From: Acidobacterium sp049965615
Lineage (GTDB): Bacteria; Acidobacteriota; Terriglobia; Terriglobales; Acidobacteriaceae
DNA length: 64,000 nt
Direction of reading: 5' to 3'
Assembly (NCBI GenBank): GCA_049965615.1
Contig: JBMFWD010000001.1
Coordinates: 124,001-188,000, forward strand
This document shows positions 8,510 through 16,715 of the stretch, in pieces. A program made the position numbers and the translations under genes. Position 1 is the stretch's first letter. Each line of letters starts with the position of its first letter. The notes beneath the pieces were generated by a model. The model was not told the DNA's origin. It saw nothing but the letters and a program-made list of their open reading frames with translations, and searched no databases.

Positions 8510-9709
8510 ATGCGTTCCCTCACCCCACGGCAGCAGCCCTGCCCGCGCGTCGCCTTCTTTCCCGACTCCTATTACGAGATCAACGGGGTCGCCCACACCT
8601 CGCGCCAGTTTGAGGCCTACGCCCGCCGCCGCGGCCTGCCATTCCTCTGCGCGCGCGCCAGCGCCCGGCCCACCATGGTCTGCCAGGAGGATTCCATCAC
8701 CGTTCTCGAACTGCGGCGCGGCATCTTCTCCCTGCCGCTCGACAAAGACCTGCACCTCGACCCCGTCTTCTTCCGCCACCTCAACCTCATCGACCGCACC
8801 GTCCATCAGTTCCGTCCGGATGTCATCCATATCACCGGTCCCAGCGACGTGGGCCTGATGGCCGCCGCCGTCGCCCTGCTCAACCGCATTCCCCTCGCCG
8901 CCTCCTGGCATACCAACGTGCACGAGTACGCGGCGCGCCGCTCGCAGTGGTTCACGGGCCGCCTGCCTGGCCCGGCTTCGCGGTTGGCCTCCGCCTTCAT
9001 CGAGGAGTTCTTCCTGCGCCTCACCTCGCTGCTCTACTTCTGGGCCGAGGTCAACTTCGCGCCCAATCCCGGCCTGTGCCGCCAGCTCGAGCGCTACACC
9101 AGCCGCCCCTGCCACCTCATGCAGCGCGGCGTGGACACCCAGCTCTTCTCCCCCGCAAAACGCGCGCGCCTGGCGGAAGACAGTGACTTCATCCTAGGCT
9201 TCACAGGCCGTCTCTCTGTCGAGAAAAACGTCGCGCTGCTCGCGCAAATCCAGCAGGAACTCGAGTCTCGCGGCATTCACAACTTCCGCTTCCGCATCGT
9301 CGGCCAGGGGCAGGAAGAACCCTGGCTCCGCGCCCGCCTGCCCCGCGCCGAGTTCACCGGCGTGCTGCGCGGCGAGGCCCTCGCCGCGGCCTACGCCGGC
9401 ATGGACCTCTTCGTCTTCCCCTCGCACACGGACACCTTCGGCAACGTCGTTTTGGAAGCGCTGGCCTCCGGCGTCCCCGCCATCGTCACACCCGACGGCG
9501 GCCCTCCCTCCATCGTGCGCGACGGGGAGACCGGCAGCATCGCCAGCGACGCAGAGTTTTCCTCCGCCATCGCGGCCATCCTCGGCAATCCCGCTCTTCA
9601 CGCCCGCATGCGGCAGGCGGCCCGCAACTACACCCTCGGCGCATCGTGGGACGCGGTTTTCGACCACGTTTACAGCGCTTACCACACGATCATCACGCCG
9701 CACGCCTGA
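8510..9709 (+). CDS. GT4-family glycosyltransferase
   Basis: A 399-aa GT-B fold glycosyltransferase. The N-terminal Rossmann domain contains NGVAHTSRQF (residues 25-34), typical of GT4 enzymes related to MgtA mannosyltransferase and SqdX. The C-terminal domain carries RGVDTQLFSP, GFTGRLSVEKN, FVFPSHTDTFGNVVLEALASG and the EALASGVPAIV nucleotide-sugar site with its conserved glutamates. It lacks a signal peptide and is probably cytoplasmic or membrane-peripheral, acting on lipid or cell-surface glycan precursors; donor and acceptor are not deducible. It stands alone, 78 bases after the pseudouridine synthase gene. Confidence 0.88.
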   Translation: MRSLTPRQQPCPRVAFFPDSYYEINGVAHTSRQFEAYARRRGLPFLCARASARPTMVCQEDSITVLELRRGIFSLPLDKDLHLDPVFFRHLNLIDRTVHQFRPDVIHITGPSDVGLMAAAVALLNRIPLAASWHTNVHEYAARRSQWFTGRLPGPASRLASAFIEEFFLRLTSLLYFWAEVNFAPNPGLCRQLERYTSRPCHLMQRGVDTQLFSPAKRARLAEDSDFILGFTGRLSVEKNVALLAQIQQELESRGIHNFRFRIVGQGQEEPWLRARLPRAEFTGVLRGEALAAAYAGMDLFVFPSHTDTFGNVVLEALASGVPAIVTPDGGPPSIVRDGETGSIASDAEFSSAIAAILGNPALHARMRQAARNYTLGASWDAVFDHVYSAYHTIITPHA

Positions 9710-9860
9710 CCAGCGCCACCGTCCACACCGCTCTGGCATCGTCGAAAGCTGCTGATTACGCATCCGTTACGGTTGCAAAGGTACGTTTCCCAAGTCGGCA
9801 CCCCTCGCAGTTGATCGTCCCGAGTGCTAACAATTCGCGGCCCCGCACCAAAAAAGGTGC

Positions 9861-9888
9861 TTGTAATTCACGACTTTTTCCCTACATT
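9861..9888 (+). promoter_or_regulatory. Possible promoter of the 173-aa hypothetical gene
   Basis: TTGTAA at 9861-9866 and TACATT at 9883-9888 are separated by 16 bases, about 60 bases before the start codon, within an unusually AT-rich patch. A short hairpin (gcacc...ggtgc) lies immediately upstream. Assigned by consensus only. Confidence 0.4.
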
Positions 9889-9948
9889 AGGGACTCAATA
9901 AGCAGATCGTCTCTGCACCAGATTCGAGGCGTTCTGCAGGAGGGCATC

Positions 9949-10470
9949 ATGGCTGCCGAATCGACCGACCTTCACGAACTCTTCCACGGCATCATCGAGC
10001 ACTGCTTCACCGCCTACACGCCCGTGCATGACCCCGTGGTCACCGACTACGTGGCCGGCATTCTCACCGAGTTCTCGAAGACCGAGCACCTCTACCCGCT
10101 GCGCGACGCCGAAGGCCATCCCATCCGCGAGTTGAGCAGCATGCTTGCCGCCTCCGACCCCATCCACGGCCTGGCCAGCTCCTTTGACGAGGAGCGCAGA
10201 TTCCGCAAGCACATCGGCGACTTCGCGCTCTTCTCCACCGGCATGTATCCGGACTCCACCCACAAGTACGCCGCCGACTCCAGCTTTGCCGAGCTCGTCG
10301 CCGCCGGCAAGGAGAGCTACTACATCGTTTCGCAGTTCGATCTCTTCGAGTACGAGCGCGAAGCCGGACTCTTCGCCCGCCTCGCCGAGCAGTTCGATAC
10401 CTGCCGCTACGGCCTGTCCAAGGTTCGCGAAGAGCTGACCCGCCTGAAAGGCCCCAGGCTGCTCATGTAA
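9949..10470 (+). CDS. Conserved-looking hypothetical protein, 173 aa
   Basis: I do not recognise the family. The start is ATG at 9949 with a strong GCAGGAGGG 6-14 bases upstream. The product is soluble, mildly acidic and looks globular, with no signal peptide or membrane segment. It begins MAAESTDLHELFHGIIEHCF and contains several aromatic and acidic clusters (YTPVHDPVVTDYVAGILTEF, FRKHIGDFALFSTGMYPD, SYYIVSQFDLFEYERE). Its codon usage matches its neighbours and it has its own candidate promoter and terminator, so it is probably a real monocistronic gene. It converges on hslU with only 64 bases between the stops. Confidence 0.75.
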   Translation: MAAESTDLHELFHGIIEHCFTAYTPVHDPVVTDYVAGILTEFSKTEHLYPLRDAEGHPIRELSSMLAASDPIHGLASSFDEERRFRKHIGDFALFSTGMYPDSTHKYAADSSFAELVAAGKESYYIVSQFDLFEYEREAGLFARLAEQFDTCRYGLSKVREELTRLKGPRLLM

Positions 10471-10488
10471 TCAGCGCAACAAAAAACG

Positions 10489-10514
10489 AACGGCTCCCTG
10501 CGCGGGGAGCCGTT
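10489..10514. terminator. Bidirectional intrinsic terminator between the hypothetical gene and hslU
   Basis: A perfect 10-bp stem (aacggctccc at 10489-10498, gggagccgtt at 10505-10514) with a 6-nt loop. It is followed on the plus strand by TTTCATTT and on the minus strand by GTTTTTTG, so it can serve both converging genes. Confidence 0.85.
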
Positions 10515-10534
10515 TTCATTTGTACTTCTTACGG

Positions 10535-12100
10535 TTACAGAATGTAGCGCGACAGATCCTGATTCTTCACAATCGAAGCCACCATCTGCTTCACGTACTC
10601 CGGATCGACTACCGCGACTTTCTCGCGGCCTGTCGCCGTTTCCCGCTCCACAATCGGCAGCGGAGCCAGCGGCTCCCACTCGCCCTGCCCGGCAGCGGCC
10701 AGGTCCACCACGCCGCTCTCCGGCTTGTCCTTCATGTGCTTGATCAGGTCCGGCGCCAGAAAGCTGATGTCGTCCAGCACTTTTTCCATGATGGTGTGCA
10801 ACCGGCGCGCGCCAATGTTCTCCGTGGTCTCGTTCACGTGGAAGGCAAACTGCGCCATCTCGGCAATCGCCTCCGGCGTAAACTCCAGCCGCAGCCCTTC
10901 GGTCTCCATCAGCGCCGTGGACTGCTTCACCAGCGAACCCTTCGGCTCCGTCAGGATTTTAATGAAGTCATCCACTGTCAGCGACTGCAACTCCACGCGA
11001 ATCGGGAAGCGCCCTTGCAGCTCGGGGATCAGATCGCTCGGCTTCGACACGTGGAACGCGCCCGCCGCAATGAACAAAATATAGTCCGTGCGCACCATGC
11101 CGTAGCGCGTGTTCACCGTCGTGCCTTCCACAATCGGCAGAATGTCGCGCTGCACGCCCTCGCGCGAAACATCCGGCCCATGCCCGCCTTCTCGCCCGGC
11201 AATCTTGTCAATCTCATCGAGGAAGACGATACCCGAGCTCTCCACGCGCTCCACCGCCGCGCGCGTCACCTGGTCCATGTCAATCAGGCGGCTTTCTTCC
11301 TCCTGCACCAGGTACTCAAAGGCCTCGGCCACGGTCATCTTGCGCTTTTTAGTGCGCTGGCCAAAAATGTTCGGCAGGACATCCTTCAGATTGATGTCCA
11401 TCTCCTCCACGCCCTGGTTGGAAATAATCTCGAAGGACGGCGCGCCGCGCTCCCGCACATCCATCTCCACCGTGCGGTCGTCGAGTTTGCCCTCGCGGAA
11501 CTGCTGCCGCAGCTTCTCCCGCGTACGCTGGTGCGAGTCGCTGGGAGGCGGCGTGCTGCTCGCCGGCGGCGGCAGAATAATCGCCCCGTGCGCATCCGGC
11601 GTTTCGCTGCCCACGGCAGACTGGCCCGCAGGCGCCGTGGGAGGCGGCAAGAGAATGTCGAGCAGCCGCTCTTCGGCATTCAGTTCGGCCTTGTCTTCCA
11701 CCTCTTCCAGCTTTTCCTCGCGCACCATGTCAATGGCGATCTCCACCAGGTCGCGCACCATCGACTCCACATCGCGGCCCACGTAGCCCACCTCGGTAAA
11801 CTTCGAGGCCTCCACCTTCAGGAAGGGTGAGCCGGTCAGCTTGGCCAGCCGCCGCGCAATCTCGGTTTTGCCCACGCCCGTGGGCCCGATCATGATGATG
11901 TTTTTCGGCATGATCTCATCGGCGAGATCCGGCGTCAGCTTCTGCCGCCGCATGCGGTTGCGCAGCGCAATCGCCACGGCGCGCTTGGCCGCCTTCTGCC
12001 CCACCACATACTTGTCCAGCTCAATTACAATTTCGCGCGGAGTCAGCTGGTCGAGCGAAAGCTCCTGGTCCTCGGCTGCTCCGGGTAAATAAATGGCCAT
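10535..12100 (-). CDS. hslU: ATP-dependent protease ATPase subunit HslU
   Basis: AAA+ unfoldase of the HslUV (ClpQY) protease. ATG at 12100 with AAGGA nine bases upstream is preferred over a TTG at 12109; 521 aa result. The Walker A motif is GPTGVGKT (residues 72-79) and Walker B is FLDEIDKI. The C-terminus ends DLSRYIL, the tail that docks into HslV. It is longer than E. coli HslU (443 aa): a Pro/Ser-rich stretch (PPPTAPAG...PPPASSTPPPSD) enlarges the I domain, and an extra segment precedes the C-terminal tail. It follows hslV by 27 bases in one operon. Confidence 0.96.
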   Translation of the reverse strand: MAIYLPGAAEDQELSLDQLTPREIVIELDKYVVGQKAAKRAVAIALRNRMRRQKLTPDLADEIMPKNIIMIGPTGVGKTEIARRLAKLTGSPFLKVEASKFTEVGYVGRDVESMVRDLVEIAIDMVREEKLEEVEDKAELNAEERLLDILLPPPTAPAGQSAVGSETPDAHGAIILPPPASSTPPPSDSHQRTREKLRQQFREGKLDDRTVEMDVRERGAPSFEIISNQGVEEMDINLKDVLPNIFGQRTKKRKMTVAEAFEYLVQEEESRLIDMDQVTRAAVERVESSGIVFLDEIDKIAGREGGHGPDVSREGVQRDILPIVEGTTVNTRYGMVRTDYILFIAAGAFHVSKPSDLIPELQGRFPIRVELQSLTVDDFIKILTEPKGSLVKQSTALMETEGLRLEFTPEAIAEMAQFAFHVNETTENIGARRLHTIMEKVLDDISFLAPDLIKHMKDKPESGVVDLAAAGQGEWEPLAPLPIVERETATGREKVAVVDPEYVKQMVASIVKNQDLSRYIL

Positions 12101-12127
12101 GATGCTCAATCCTTCGTGAAGCGCGGC

Positions 12128-12745
12128 CTACTCGGCCGTCAGCTCTTCAATCGTCAAATGGCTGTTGGTGTAGATGCAGATATCTCCGGCAATGCGCAGC
12201 GACTTTTCGGCAATGTCGCGCGCTCCCAGCTCGGTGTTCTGCATCAGCGCGCGCGCTGCCGCCGTCGCGTAGGAGCCGCCGCTGCCAATCGCCAGAATCG
12301 ACTCGTCCGGCTCAATCACGTCGCCCGCGCCGCCCACCAGAAACATCTGGTGCGCGTCGGCCACCACCAGCAGGGCCTCCAGGTTGCGCAGCATCTTGTC
12401 CGTGCGCCAGTCCTTGGCCAGCTCTACTGCCGAGCGGCCCAGGTTGCCGGCATACTGCTCCAGCTTGCCCTCAAAGCGGCTGAAGAGCGAAAACGCATCC
12501 GCCGTCGAGCCCGCGAACCCCGCCAGAATCTTGTCCTGGTACAGTCGCCGGATTTTGCGCGCGGAGTGCTTCATGACCGCGTCGCCCATGGTCACCTGGC
12601 CGTCGGCGGCCATCACCACGCTGTTGCCGCGCCGCACGCAGATGACGGTCGTAGACCGGATGCGGGGCGCAGCGGAGGAATTCCGGCTGTGGAGGGAAAA
12701 TGCGCCGCCGGAGCCAGCGGAAAGAGACGACTTGCGATTCACCAT
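12128..12745 (-). CDS. hslV: ATP-dependent protease proteolytic subunit HslV with N-terminal pro-segment
   Basis: Threonine peptidase of HslUV, 205 aa. The core STTVICVRRGNSVVMAADGQ aligns with the mature HslV N-terminus (TTIVAVRR... in E. coli), but the catalytic threonine here is internal, at T32, after a 31-residue Ser/Arg-rich leader. No ATG, GTG or TTG lies near T32 to give a short start. The rest is standard (VMKHSARKIRRLYQDKILAGFAGSTADAF; GSGGSYATAAARAL). Activity therefore requires removal of the leader, as in proteasome beta subunits. The ATG is preceded only by weak GAGAAAG, and a TATACT at 12755-12760 sits very close, so the leader RNA may be very short. Confidence 0.94.
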   Translation of the reverse strand: MVNRKSSLSAGSGGAFSLHSRNSSAAPRIRSTTVICVRRGNSVVMAADGQVTMGDAVMKHSARKIRRLYQDKILAGFAGSTADAFSLFSRFEGKLEQYAGNLGRSAVELAKDWRTDKMLRNLEALLVVADAHQMFLVGGAGDVIEPDESILAIGSGGSYATAAARALMQNTELGARDIAEKSLRIAGDICIYTNSHLTIEELTAE

Positions 12746-12956
12746 GCTTTCTCAAGTATATCGCCAGCGGCAGCCGCTCCTGCGCCGAACAGGCGGCAAA
12801 ACCCCACAAAAACAGCCATTCCCGCGCTCTCACTTCCACATGCTGCAACCAAAGTGCATGGCCTCCCGCACTCCCGTCCAGCTCACAGGAAAACTATCTA
12901 CCCATAAGTTGCCAACCATCCACTCTCACCTGCGGTATCCTTGCCACTAGAAACCA

Positions 12957-13445
12957 ATGCAGCCACTCTCGTTGCGCGACCCCCAGGTATACGGAACCGC
13001 TGCCGCCCTCGCCCTTGGCGCCGGCGCGGTTCTCTATCTCGTCTTCCGCAAGAAACCCTCCAACGACGAACTGGAACGCCAGCGCCGCGAAAGCCTCGTC
13101 CGCATGGGCCGCATCATCGACGGCACCGTCTTCGATACCGCCGACCTCTCAGAGGAAGAAAGCGGCCGCAAGGGCGGCATGCAGCTTGTGATGTACAAGT
13201 ACGAGGTCTCCGGCGTGGTCTACGAGTGCTCGCAGGACGTCTCCACCCTCGGCGACTACATTGACGTTCATGCCATGCGTCTCGATTTTCCCTGCTCGGT
13301 GCGCTACAACCCGCACCAGCCGGCCAACAGCATCATCGTGGCGGAAACCTGGTCCGGCCTGCGCGACCTCGCCTCCGGCGTTCCCGTCCGCCGCGGCATC
13401 CCACCCCGCCGCGAGCCGCACGTCTCAGGCCACCCCACCACGTGA
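12957..13445 (+). CDS. Membrane-anchored hypothetical protein, DUF3592-like
   Basis: A 162-aa protein with one N-terminal transmembrane helix (about residues 13-30, TAAALALGAGAVLYLVF) followed by basic residues, then a soluble domain. The VMYKYEVSGVVYECSQDVS and SVRYNPHQPANSII segments resemble the DUF3592 pattern, in which a strand-rich domain contains a conserved YNP motif. The function of that family is unknown. The C-terminus is Pro/Arg-rich. It lies between the divergent hslV operon and a CDF transporter gene 67 bases downstream. The family assignment is tentative. Confidence 0.7.
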   Translation: MQPLSLRDPQVYGTAAALALGAGAVLYLVFRKKPSNDELERQRRESLVRMGRIIDGTVFDTADLSEEESGRKGGMQLVMYKYEVSGVVYECSQDVSTLGDYIDVHAMRLDFPCSVRYNPHQPANSIIVAETWSGLRDLASGVPVRRGIPPRREPHVSGHPTT

Positions 13446-13512
13446 CCCATCCCGTTCGTACCGTGAAAAGAATCCCGTCCGCTTCCCCGGGCCGCATCTA
13501 AACTGGTAGCAG

Positions 13513-14457
13513 ATGCATGTGCACGGCACACCCACGGCTAAGATGCAGCGCGTACTGCGAATCTCCTTCGTAGTCACCCTCTGCTACACGGTCATCACCT
13601 TCATTGCGGGTCTGCACGCGCACTCGCTGGCGCTGGTCTCCGAGGCCGGGCACAATGCCTCCGACGCGCTCGCCCTCATCCTTTCCTTCGTCGCCGTCTA
13701 TTTCCAGGGCCGCCCGCCCAACGACCAGAAAACCTTCGGCTACCAGCGCGCCGGCGTGCTCGCCGCCTTCCTCAACGCCCTCGCGCTCATCCTCATCTCC
13801 TGCTGGATCGCCGTGGAAGCCGTCAACCGCTTCGAGCATCCCCGTGTGATCGAGGCCAACATCATGATGATTGTCGCCGCCGCCGGCGTCATCATGAACG
13901 GCGTCATCGCCGCCATGCTGTGGCGCGTCGGCAAAGACGTCAACATTCGCAGCGTCTTCATCCACATGCTCGGCGACACGCTCTCCACCGCCGCCGTCAT
14001 CGTCGGTGGACTGGCCATCCTCTACACCGGCATGAACTGGATCGACCCCGCGCTCTCCATCGCCATCGCCGCCATGATCTTCTGGTCCTCCTACGGCATC
14101 GTGCGCGAAACGCTCAACATCCTGCTGGAAGGCACGCCGCACGGGCTTTCGCTCGACAAAATCCGTGCCAGCCTTGAAGAGATTGAAGGCGTGGATGGAG
14201 TGCACGATCTTCACGTCTGGAGCCTCGGCTCCAACAGCCGGGCGCTCGCCACGCACATTCAGATCGCCGATATCCCTCCCTCGGAGAGCTGCGCCATTCT
14301 CAGCCGCATTCACAAGGTGCTCCACGACAGATTTCACATCCTCCACGCCACCGTGCAGTTTGAAAATGCAGCCTGCGACGTGGCCGAAGGCTGCGCCGCC
14401 CTGCTCGAAGCCAGTCACGACCACGATCACAGTCACGCCCACGGCCACTTTCACTGA
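13513..14457 (+). CDS. Cation diffusion facilitator (zinc-type) transporter
   Basis: A 314-aa CDF-family proton/metal antiporter with six predicted membrane helices and a C-terminal cytoplasmic dimerisation domain. The metal site pairs are HNASD (H47, D51) in helix 2 and HMLGD (H151, D155) in helix 5. This two-His/two-Asp pattern is typical of zinc-selecting CDFs such as CzcD and ZitB. The termini are His-rich (MHVHG, and DHDHSHAHGHFH at the end). It probably exports Zn(2+), or Cd/Co, from the cytoplasm. The downstream nucleoside hydrolase starts 14 bases after its stop and may be co-transcribed. Confidence 0.93.
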   Translation: MHVHGTPTAKMQRVLRISFVVTLCYTVITFIAGLHAHSLALVSEAGHNASDALALILSFVAVYFQGRPPNDQKTFGYQRAGVLAAFLNALALILISCWIAVEAVNRFEHPRVIEANIMMIVAAAGVIMNGVIAAMLWRVGKDVNIRSVFIHMLGDTLSTAAVIVGGLAILYTGMNWIDPALSIAIAAMIFWSSYGIVRETLNILLEGTPHGLSLDKIRASLEEIEGVDGVHDLHVWSLGSNSRALATHIQIADIPPSESCAILSRIHKVLHDRFHILHATVQFENAACDVAEGCAALLEASHDHDHSHAHGHFH

Positions 14458-14470
14458 TGGGAGGCTAGCC

Positions 14471-15478
14471 TTGCTCTCAAAGGCTCCGCTGATTCCGCTC
14501 CTGCTTTCGCTCTTCTTCGCACCTGCCACCATGCTCGCCCAGCACGGAATGAAGTCCGCCCCGGCATCCTCCGCCGCCAGGGCCACCGCACCCCAGAAAA
14601 TCATTCTCGACACCGACATCGGTGACGACATTGACGACGCCTACGCGCTCGCCCTTGCGCTCCAGTCGCCTCAACAGGTTGACCTGCTCGGCGTCACCAC
14701 TGCGTGGGGCAACACGCAATTGCGCGCGCGCCTCGTGCAGCGCTTCCTCGACGTCACCGGCCATCGCGGCATCCCCGTCTCCGCCGGACCAGAAACAAAA
14801 TCCACCGCCGTCTTCTCGCAGGCCAGATGGGCCGAGGCGCAGCCGCTTCCGGTAGAAGGATCACCCAACGCCATCGACTTCATCCTTCGCCAGATTCATC
14901 GCTACCCGCACCAGATCACGCTCGTCGCCATCGCCCCCTACAGCAACATCGGCGCGCTCATCCAACGCGATCCGGCTGCCTTCCGCCAGCTCAGGCGCGT
15001 CGTGCTCATGGGCGGGTCCATTCATCGCGGTTATGGCGACCTCGGCTACCAGCCCAGCCACGGCCCCGATGCCGAGTACAACGTCGCCATGGACATTCCC
15101 GCCTCGCAGGCGCTCTTCACCTCCGGCGTGCCCATCTACATGATGCCGCTCGACTCCACGCAGCTGAAGCTCGACGAAGTGATGCGCCCCATCCTCTTCG
15201 GCGCAAGCACCCCCGTCACCAATGCGCTCGCGCAGCTCACCAGCGAGTGGATGGCCTCCAGCGAACAGGCCACGCCCACGCTCTACGACGCCATGGCCAT
15301 GGCCTACGTCCTGAAGCCCTCACTCTGCCCCACCACGCCGCTGCACGTCACCGTGGACGACAAAGGCTTCACCCGCGTCACGCCTGGCGAGCCGAATGCG
15401 AACGTCTGCCTCCAGTCCAACAGCAGCGACTTCTTCCACTTCCTGCTGCCGAGGCTGATGGGAACGGCTCCAAAGTAG
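14471..15478 (+). CDS. Secreted inosine/uridine-preferring nucleoside hydrolase
   Basis: A 335-aa protein started from TTG at 14471, supported by GGGAGG six bases upstream; the open frame upstream overlaps the CDF gene and is not coding. Residues 1-23 form a Sec signal peptide (hydrophobic core then TMLA|Q). The nucleoside hydrolase calcium/ribose motif DTDIGDDIDD is at residues 47-56, with a later MGGS and a NVAMDIPAS segment fitting the family. It hydrolyses the N-glycosidic bond of nucleosides to base plus ribose, here probably in the periplasm for salvage. Most bacterial homologues (RihA-C) are cytoplasmic, so export is notable. Confidence 0.9.
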   Translation: MLSKAPLIPLLLSLFFAPATMLAQHGMKSAPASSAARATAPQKIILDTDIGDDIDDAYALALALQSPQQVDLLGVTTAWGNTQLRARLVQRFLDVTGHRGIPVSAGPETKSTAVFSQARWAEAQPLPVEGSPNAIDFILRQIHRYPHQITLVAIAPYSNIGALIQRDPAAFRQLRRVVLMGGSIHRGYGDLGYQPSHGPDAEYNVAMDIPASQALFTSGVPIYMMPLDSTQLKLDEVMRPILFGASTPVTNALAQLTSEWMASSEQATPTLYDAMAMAYVLKPSLCPTTPLHVTVDDKGFTRVTPGEPNANVCLQSNSSDFFHFLLPRLMGTAPK

Positions 15479-15630
15479 CAGTCTCACTTCGCGAAAAGCG
15501 GTAAAATAAAGGCATGCAGCGGACCCGCCACCTCGGCGCCCATCGTTAGCGGTTTTCAGCCGCAGACCCACCCGTCCGCCCGTTTTTCCTCATTTATTTT
15601 TTCCCGCGACGACTGGAGCGCCAAAATCCC

Positions 15631-16707
15631 ATGTTTGAACGCCTCGAACAAATTGAAACCCGCTATGAAGAGCTGGGCCGCCAGCTGGCCGAACCGGAGA
15701 TTATCTCCGACCAGCAAAGGTACCAGAAGACCGCCAAGCAGCACCGCGACCTGGAAGGGCTGGTCAACAAGTTCCGCGAGTACCGCGAGGTGCGCCAGGG
15801 CATCGCCGACGCGCGCGCCATGCTCACCGAGAGCGACCCCGACATCCGCGCCATGGCCGAGGAAGAGCTGGCCACGCTCGAAGCGCGCGAGCCCGCCATT
15901 GAAGCGGACCTCAAGATTCTCCTGCTGCCCAAGGACCCCAACGACGAGAAGAACGTCGTGCTCGAAATTCGCGCCGGCACCGGCGGCGACGAAGCCTCGC
16001 TCTTCGCTGCCGAAGTCTTCCGCATGTACCTGCGCTACGCCGAGCAGCGCCGCTGGAAGGTGGAAATTCTCTCCGAATCCGAGTCCTCCGTCGGCGGCCT
16101 CAAGGAGGTCATCGCCATCATCGAAGGCGACCACGTCTACTCGCAAATGAAGTACGAGAGCGGCGTCCATCGCGTGCAACGCGTCCCCGCCACGGAAACG
16201 CAGGGCCGCGTTCACACCTCGGCCATCACCGTCGCCGTGCTGCCCGAAGCCGAAGACGTCGACGTCAAAATCGAAGCCAAGGACATCCGCATCGACACCT
16301 TCTGTTCCTCCGGTCCCGGCGGACAATCCGTCAACACCACCTACTCGGCCGTCCGCATCACCCACCTGCCCACCAACACGGTGGTGAGCTGCCAGGACGA
16401 AAAATCGCAGATCAAAAACCGCGAAAAAGCCTTGCGCGTCCTCCGCTCGCGCCTCTACGAGCAGGAGATGGAACGCCAGCAGCAGGAGCTGGCGAAGGAG
16501 CGCAAATCGCAGGTCGGCAGCGGCGACCGCAGCGAGAAAATCCGCACCTACAACTTCCCTCAGAACCGCCTCACCGACCACCGCATCGGCCTCACCCTGC
16601 ACCAGCTCACCGAAGTCATGCAGGGCAAGCTGCAGCCGGTCATCGACGCGCTCACCGCACACTTCAACGCCGAGCGCCTCAAGGCTGACACCGAAGCCGT
16701 GGCATAA
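15631..16707 (+). CDS. prfA: Peptide chain release factor 1
   Basis: A 358-aa class I release factor recognising UAG and UAA. The anticodon-like tripeptide PAT is at residues 186-188 (QRVPATETQGR), identifying RF1 rather than RF2, and the catalytic GGQ is at 230-232 (SSGPGGQSVNTT). Length and full co-linearity with E. coli RF1 are normal. prmC, which methylates the GGQ glutamine, starts 8 bases downstream, so the enzyme and its substrate are co-expressed. Confidence 0.97.
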   Translation: MFERLEQIETRYEELGRQLAEPEIISDQQRYQKTAKQHRDLEGLVNKFREYREVRQGIADARAMLTESDPDIRAMAEEELATLEAREPAIEADLKILLLPKDPNDEKNVVLEIRAGTGGDEASLFAAEVFRMYLRYAEQRRWKVEILSESESSVGGLKEVIAIIEGDHVYSQMKYESGVHRVQRVPATETQGRVHTSAITVAVLPEAEDVDVKIEAKDIRIDTFCSSGPGGQSVNTTYSAVRITHLPTNTVVSCQDEKSQIKNREKALRVLRSRLYEQEMERQQQELAKERKSQVGSGDRSEKIRTYNFPQNRLTDHRIGLTLHQLTEVMQGKLQPVIDALTAHFNAERLKADTEAVA

Positions 16708-16715
16708 TTCATGCG

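Noticed and set aside
10520..11830. 436-codon open frame on the plus strand opposite hslU
   Set aside because: Antisense to a certain gene; low-complexity Leu/Arg/His-rich translation typical of shadow frames in GC-rich DNA; no ribosome binding site.
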